Below, in pieces: positions 58,301-64,000 of a stretch of DNA of 64,000 nucleotides. Made by a program: the position numbers and the translations under genes. Below the pieces are notes generated by a model, which was not told where the DNA came from, did not search any database, and saw only the letters and a list, made by a program, of their open reading frames with translations. The stretch spans positions 17,912,077-17,976,076 of the forward strand of contig JACAXG010000002.1 of the NCBI GenBank assembly GCA_018881555.1, read 5' to 3'. The DNA is from Amblyornis subalaris (lineage: Eukaryota; Chordata; Aves; Passeriformes; Ptilonorhynchidae). Numbering within the stretch: the stretch's first letter is position 1; every line of letters starts with the position of its first letter.

Positions 58301-61204
58301 CTTGGACTCCTCCTGCTCTCCCTGAAAGGTGTATCTTTTGGGGCTTTACTCTCATAGTCCTTGACTTTCTTAATATAATTGATGTAAGTATTGCTACTTC
58401 AATACCTCCTGAAATGTGCTTGCAAACATGCTTCATAGTGTTTGAGTCTCTTCACTTGCTCCACAGCATCGAACTGGAGTCTCCAGTCAAGTTCACTTCT
58501 ATTAGAAGCTTTCTTTTACTAATAAGCTTTTTAGTCAATATCAGGGTTTGTGTGGTTTTTGATTTTTTTTTTCCTTCTTTTAATTGAATTTAGTTTTTGG
58601 ATTTTTGTTTGCTTGGCATTGTATTTGAATACATTTATGATGTCAGAATTTCAAAATCCCCACTTCCCTCTCTAGACTTCTTTGTAAGGAAAGATAGATT
58701 TCTTTACCTACCCAGATAGGTTAGGAGTTTTGTTTTAAATAATGTGGGTCTTCCATTCTGTATTCTCGATCCATTTCCCTATTCTGTTGCGCATGTGATG
58801 AAGAATTTGACCTTTTGTAGATGCAGGAGCTCCAGCTCTTCTGAAACCACTGGAGCTCCAGTCTCCGTGTTCTGCTGCTTTTTGTTTGCCTGTTGCCTTC
58901 ACTGCAATTTGCAGGGGAAAGCAGCACTGAAGCCGCTACTTCTTGAAGGGAAGAAGGGAAATGGTGAGTTCCGGCATTGCAGAGCTACTTGCAGGAGGCT
59001 AAAAGCCCTTTTACCACAGAGGTCAGCAGCATGTTGGGAACCTTTTCTGCCTGCATGAGGGTGTAAAAAAAGTCAGAGGAGACGGAGTGTAGTGTAATAT
59101 GATTGTTTTTCAGATGTTGAAAAGGGAGCTGCTATTTGTGTCTCATGTGGCTTCTGTTCCTTGAAGGTTAGCTGTGGAGAGGGAGGTGCTTGTATCCACA
59201 GATGGTTATGGCACTGTCTCCATGCAGGGAAAGGCGCAGACATCTTCTCTCACTGGCAGGCCACTGGAAGCTCCATGGCAATTTTGGTTTGCTTCTGTGT
59301 AAATCCAAATCCGCAGCTTTCCATGTACGTGGCACAGGGGAGGTTACTACGGGTCACTTAGCAGTTTCCAAGTTCAGTGAAGCTGCTGTGTAGTGCTTAT
59401 TAAGGAGATGGGAATATAACAGGTAAGCCAAGTAAATGGATTAGCTGTAAGCAGTCCTATTGTTGGCACCGCCTGGAGATGGGTTGTGAACCAGGCAGGC
59501 ATGTCTTGCAAGCGATATTATTTCATCCCCCAATTACAGAAGAGCAGCATAAATAGAGTGGCCTACATTGAAAGGATTCCTGGAGGAAAGAGGCATTTAA
59601 AGCCAAGGATGGCTACGGATACTCGGAGCAAACTGTTCAACCAGAATACCATTTCCAAGAAGGAGGGGAGGGGAGAGGGGAAGGAGCATTAAGCCAAGTG
59701 TCTCTCTGTCTATCTGTGTCTGAATGCCTGAAATGTTAGGGACAAATGATTCCTTCGAGGCATGCAGCACTGCTGTCGTCTTTAGAACATTCATACATTC
59801 ATGGAGCAGCTTTTACCTTTATTTTTAGTGGCTGGCTACTGTTGGCTTGAGGGGGAGTTAGAGGAGGAAGGTCGCTTGACGATGCCTTTGTGTTTTATCA
59901 ACAAGAATGATTGGGGAGGGATAGAAGCATCGTCCACTTCTAATGGTACGTATTGGCATGTTTAGAGAAAGCATTTGCTCCAGCACTGGCACTGCTAATA
60001 AAAGTCATGGCTTGTGCTTTTGTGCCTGTAGTCCCTGTCCAAGGAGGATATTTGACTTCTGAGTCTCCTCTGCCCCAAGCACAAGAGAACATGGCTTGCC
60101 CGTGCTGTCTGGGCAGGCAGGATGCCCACCCGCGCTGTGTGGTGGCAGCTGGGGGTGCATGGAATGGGAATGCTGGCCCGTGTTTGTTCCCAGGCAGAAC
60201 TCTGGCTCTGGATGGTGAGCTCTGCTTTCCCCAACTCTGTGGCGTGCTTTCCAGCAGAGCAGCTAGCTCTGATTAGTTCTCACTGAGGCGTGGTATTCTT
60301 GGTAGTGTGTTTTTGGTGTCTCCCCCCAGCATCCTGGCGAGGTTTACAGCATTGCAAGTGCTTGACGGTGTGGTTTGCTGGGATCAAAGGACTTCATGAG
60401 GCTTAGGGTTGTATATTTATGTGGTTTTTTATTACCTACTGTTGTCACTCATATTATCTAAGATTACTCAAACTGAAAAGCTTGGGCAAAACAGTTGCCT
60501 CTGCAGTTTTCCTTACTGTGCCTGCTNCACTCCAGGCTTCTTTCAGGGTGAAGCAGTGTTACCTGGGGCTGCCTCCCACCATCAGCTCCTCCAGGCATTA
60601 CTGCAGTGGCTGTGTGTGTCCAAGGTGCTCTCTCCAGGCAAGCAGAGCTCACAACACAGCTCATACCTGCTGGGTTGAATGGTTCTCTCGAGAAAACACA
60701 CTCCACTCCCCATCTTTGCCNTTTTAGCACTTAGGTACCACTTAAGTACCACAGGTATCTAAGTTTGGTCTCTTTAGGTCAGAAAAACTCTTTCCCAATC
60801 CTAGCATCAGTCTAGGCTTTCTACCTGGATATAAACAAGCTCTTTCAGGTGGGCTGACGGGGACTTCAAATACAGAAGAGATTCTGGGTAGTTTCTGTCC
60901 CACCCTCACTCTCGCCAACTTCACTCTGTCCTTTTTTCTCTTTTTTTGCCCTCCTCCTATTTTATTCAGCTAATTGGATTTTGAGCTGTAGCAAGTCTTT
61001 GATGAAGATAGAAGGACATTTTCTATTGTGTGTATTAAAGTCACCTGTAAGGTAAAAGTCTTACATGCAGACTATGTTGTTTAAAGTGTCCTGCTGTTTG
61101 TGCCATGTGGCGTTGCAGGAATTAACACAATCTTTCACTATGAGCAGGCAAAAGAAAATATACTGGGAGATAAAATGAAAAGTCAGGTTGTTTGTATCTG
61201 GAGA
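58301..61204. other. Intron sequence, nothing further recognised
   Basis: No repeat or conserved gene feature was recognised, apart from T-rich patches (around 58558-58600) and a perfect 12-bp palindrome CTGGAGCTCCAG at 58850-58861. Confidence 0.4.
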
Positions 61205-61774
61205 CTAAGGCACTTGAGAGAACATTCTTTCCCTGTACTCAGCACTGGTGAGGCTACAGCTCAAATCCTGTGTTTACTTCTGGGTCCCTCACTACAAGAA
61301 GGACAGTGAGGTGCTGGAGTGAGTCCAGAGAAAGGCAACAAAGCTGGTGAAAGGTCTGGAGCACAAGTCTTGTGAGGAACAGCTGAAGGAGCTGGGGTCA
61401 TTTAGCCTGAAGAAAAGGAGGCTCAGAGGTGACTTTATCACTCTCTACAAACACCTGAAAGGAGGTTGCAGCCAGGTGGAGGCCAGCCCCTTCTCCCAGC
61501 AGCTNCTGACAGGATGAGAGGAAACAGCCTCAAGCTGTGCCAGGGGAGGTTTAGTTTGGACATCAGGAGGAATTTCTTGACAGAAATGGTGATTAGATAT
61601 TGGAACAGGCAGCCCAGGCACGTGGTAGAGTCACCATCCTTGGAGGTCTTTAAAGGAAGACTGGATGTGGCACTTAATGCCATGGTCTAGTTGATGAGGT
61701 ACTGTTGGGTCATAGGTTGGAATTGATGATCTCAGAGGTCTTTTCCAACCTAATCGACTCTGTGATTCTGTGTA
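61205..61774 (+). mobile_element. CR1 LINE 3' end, forward orientation
   Basis: The sequence reads through a typical CR1 3' region: ATTCTTTCCCTGTACTCAGC-type start, GCACTGGTGAGGCTACAGCT, GAGTCCAGAGAAAGGCAACA, and ACAAACACCTGAAAGGAGGT. GCCAGGGGAGGTTTAG and GGACATCAGGAGGAATTTCT follow. It ends with the terminal GATGATCTCAGAGGTCTTTT then CCAACCTAATCGACTCTGTG. It is 5'-truncated, contains an N at 61505, and has no intact frame. It is a younger copy than the one at 57.9 kb. Confidence 0.93.
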
Positions 61775-64000
61775 AGGTGTTAAGTGTTAAAGGATTTCAG
61801 GGACAGCTTCCCTCTGGGACTTGTTGTCTCCTCAGTGTAAACTTGCTCTACCAGATCAGTATGTGTTGGAAATACAGCAGTCTTTTAGAAAAGAAATTGA
61901 CTTTAAGCAATTATCTAAATAGGATTACTCATTTTCTGATGCATTTGATTTTAAATCTTTGTAAATCTCCACATGGCTCATTTCCCCCTCAAAATTAATG
62001 GTTTTTTTCTATGTGAAGTGGTCTATAGTTATACCAAACAGCATTAATATTTAGCATAGCATGGAAATAATTTCATTTGAGTATGTCCAATTTTCACTTG
62101 AGTTTTTTATTTAAAGGATTTCTATTCATGCAGATCTTAAAATACCANGCAACATTGTCTGCAAACAGAGGCATGAAATGACTGTGGTGCTGAGATCCCT
62201 GCAGTTCTCCAGTGAGGCTGAAGAACTTTCTCGCTGCCTTGCAGCAGGTCAGAGGAACTACTTCAGCTGCATTCTTCCGCTGCCATTTCCGTGATTGCTT
62301 CCACCGTAGGAATGATAAAGTGATATTTCACATAACTTTGTTCTTTGGCAGTTCTTCACAGAGAACTTTGCTAAGCAGCAATGATCCATGTGAGCTCCAC
62401 TTCAAGCACTGAGGGTGTCAAAGAGTGGGTACATGCCATCAGTTTTGGCCTCATTGTACGTGAAGAATTGATGAGTTTCATTTCAGGAATGTTAATTGAG
62501 CCATTTGAGTTCAGGTATGAACTCTTTGCATAACTGCCTTTCATCGAGGGAGTGAATTCATGTGACCCTTGCCTGTCCCTCCTTGCTTGTGTTGTTTCAG
62601 TTTTTCACCACAGCCCTGCTCCTAGTTTATTCCATAATCTAGATTATGGCCAAGGGCAAGACCTACATAAGCATATGGTGCACATTGCACGTTGCATTAT
62701 CTGAAGTCATGAGGGTGTGATTAATGGGCTTAGGGTTTTAATTTGGCCTGTCTTACTCTCGTGTCTCTTTCCAGTGAGGTCGCAAAGCCTGACCAGTGAC
62801 TGCAGCTATGGGGTGCGTGCACCAAGCGGTGAGGTGACACTAATTTCCTTGCAGTCCTGGGCAGCTGCTGGAGGTAAACCTCTGCTGCCAGGAGCAGGGC
62901 TGAGTCTGCTTCAAACTGGCCAGCCTGGTTTAGATGGCAGTGTTTTGTCAGATCTGAGTGTCTCAGAGCAGCTTGGTTTCTGCCATCTGAGCTGCACTGG
63001 AGAGAATGGGTGATCCANTTCATGGGTCACATCAAATGGTGTTTCAGGTGTTGCTTGGCCNTGTGGAGTGGTGTAGGTGCCGCAGGTTTGTAACAGGGAG
63101 CCACTTCCAGTGTACTTTCTATGATGGGGTTCAACAGATGTGCAGGCCATGTCAGAGAAGAGCTCATGCAAGCTGGACCAGAAGTCTGATTTGCCTTGTG
63201 TATTGGTGATCTGGAATGCGAAGGTTGTAGCTTCATCATCAAATTTAGTGCATAAAATGGTTTCTTAGTGCAATACTGTCTAGGAAAGTGCAAGCTGTCC
63301 AGGAAAAAATATGATGGGTGCCTGTCCTGCACACACAGCAAGAGGCACTGGCTGACCTGGCAGCTTGCCATGCTCAACAAACAGGGGCTTTACCTGCTGT
63401 GTGGCACAGTGGGAGAGGATGAGTAGATCAAAGCAGCAGATGCAGAGGTTCCTGTATCCACACTATATTCAAACTGAGCATTTTATTCCAGACTAGGTTT
63501 GGTCTGGTCCTTTGGACCAAATGTCCCCACCACATGTGTGGNTTGAATCTGCCCAAAGGACTACTTGTTTCAAATATGTCAATCTCCATTAAAAGATGTG
63601 AAGGCATTTGGTGCATCCCTGGACCTGAATTTCCTGTTTAGTTTTTTCCAAAAGGAATTTCATTTGGGCCCAGCAGAGCCACCCTGTGAAGAAAGCCAGC
63701 TTGCAATATTAGGGATGGCTGGGCGGGTTGCTTCAGAACTGCTTCAGACCACCCACTCATGTGGACACAGCCAGGGTGATCCTAGCTGGAGGTTTAAGAA
63801 ACTCAGGTTTCCTTTGCATCTGTGGCACCAAAGGGTGCCACGTGGCTCATGGGAAGCCTCTGAACTTCAGACTGCCCCATCAGCTTCAAGTAGGATGATG
63901 TGAGCTCTCCAGGTGAAACCTGCTTCATCGCAGCTGTACACATCCTNGCTGTTGGGGTTCTTGTAAACACTGCATGTGTCTTGTGGTGGGAGATGGGAAC
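61775..64000. other. Intron sequence, nothing further recognised
   Basis: Open frames here are short and unlike known proteins. No repeat or exon was recognised up to the right edge. Confidence 0.45.

Larger units (their letters stand above)
26396..64000 (+). other. FOXO3: FOXO3 long intron (runs past the right edge)
   Basis: More than 37 kb follow the donor without any recognised coding exon. The expected next FOXO3 exon, encoding the rest of the forkhead domain and the transactivation domain, was not found, so it lies beyond the window. A very large intron at this place is also known in mammalian FOXO3. Apart from the repeats and structures listed separately, the open frames in this span are short and unlike known proteins. 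No nested gene on the opposite strand was recognised. Confidence 0.9.

Noticed and set aside
1..64000. CRISPR arrays, operons, prophage or other microbial systems
   Set aside because: Composition, CR1 and LTR repeats, spliced exon structure and CpG islands all indicate a vertebrate nuclear genome. No spacer-repeat array was seen.

Overview
The window is vertebrate nuclear DNA, almost certainly from a bird. It holds several CR1 LINE copies with typical avian CR1 3' ends and a solo LTR of an ERVL-like family that I recall as common in songbirds. Coding sequence is sparse and split by introns, and CpG islands mark the promoters. Isolated single N bases look like masked ambiguous positions rather than gaps.

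Only one protein-coding gene can be supported: the first coding exon of FOXO3 (25808-26395, + strand). It encodes the conserved FOXO N-terminus, with the AKT / 14-3-3 site, an acidic stretch, a variable Ala/Gly/Pro linker, and the first part of the forkhead domain up to Gly-Trp-Lys. There it meets a GT splice donor. Everything from 26396 to the right edge (37.6 kb) is the long FOXO3 intron that splits the forkhead domain. The next coding exon was not found.

Layout. 1-20.2 kb: intergenic DNA with five CR1 fragments (4.5-5.35, 6.56-6.76, 7.03-7.39, 7.68-7.85 and 10.69-11.76 kb) and a 1,079-bp solo LTR with a 5-bp target-site duplication (15137-16215). 20.2-20.83 kb: a compact CpG island with CCAAT boxes, GC boxes, a forkhead-type site, a CRE-like site, a palindromic E-box and a cluster of AAGTGG motifs. 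It is a candidate distal promoter. 20.83-24.2 kb: a 35-base C homopolymer and several very old repeat relics, including a MIR-like SINE. 24.2-26.56 kb: the main FOXO3 CpG island, with a probable noncoding first exon, a good splice acceptor at 25598, a short upstream ORF, and the coding exon. 26.4-64 kb: intron with ancient repeat relics, one old CR1 (57.9-58.3 kb), one younger CR1 (61.2-61.77 kb), low-complexity tracts and two perfect short hairpins.

No bacterial-type system, CRISPR array, tRNA or rRNA gene was seen. The parts most worth following up are regulatory: the upstream CpG island and its motif cluster, the 5' leader with its uORF, and the candidate hairpins. Repeat identities rest on remembered consensus patterns, not database searches.
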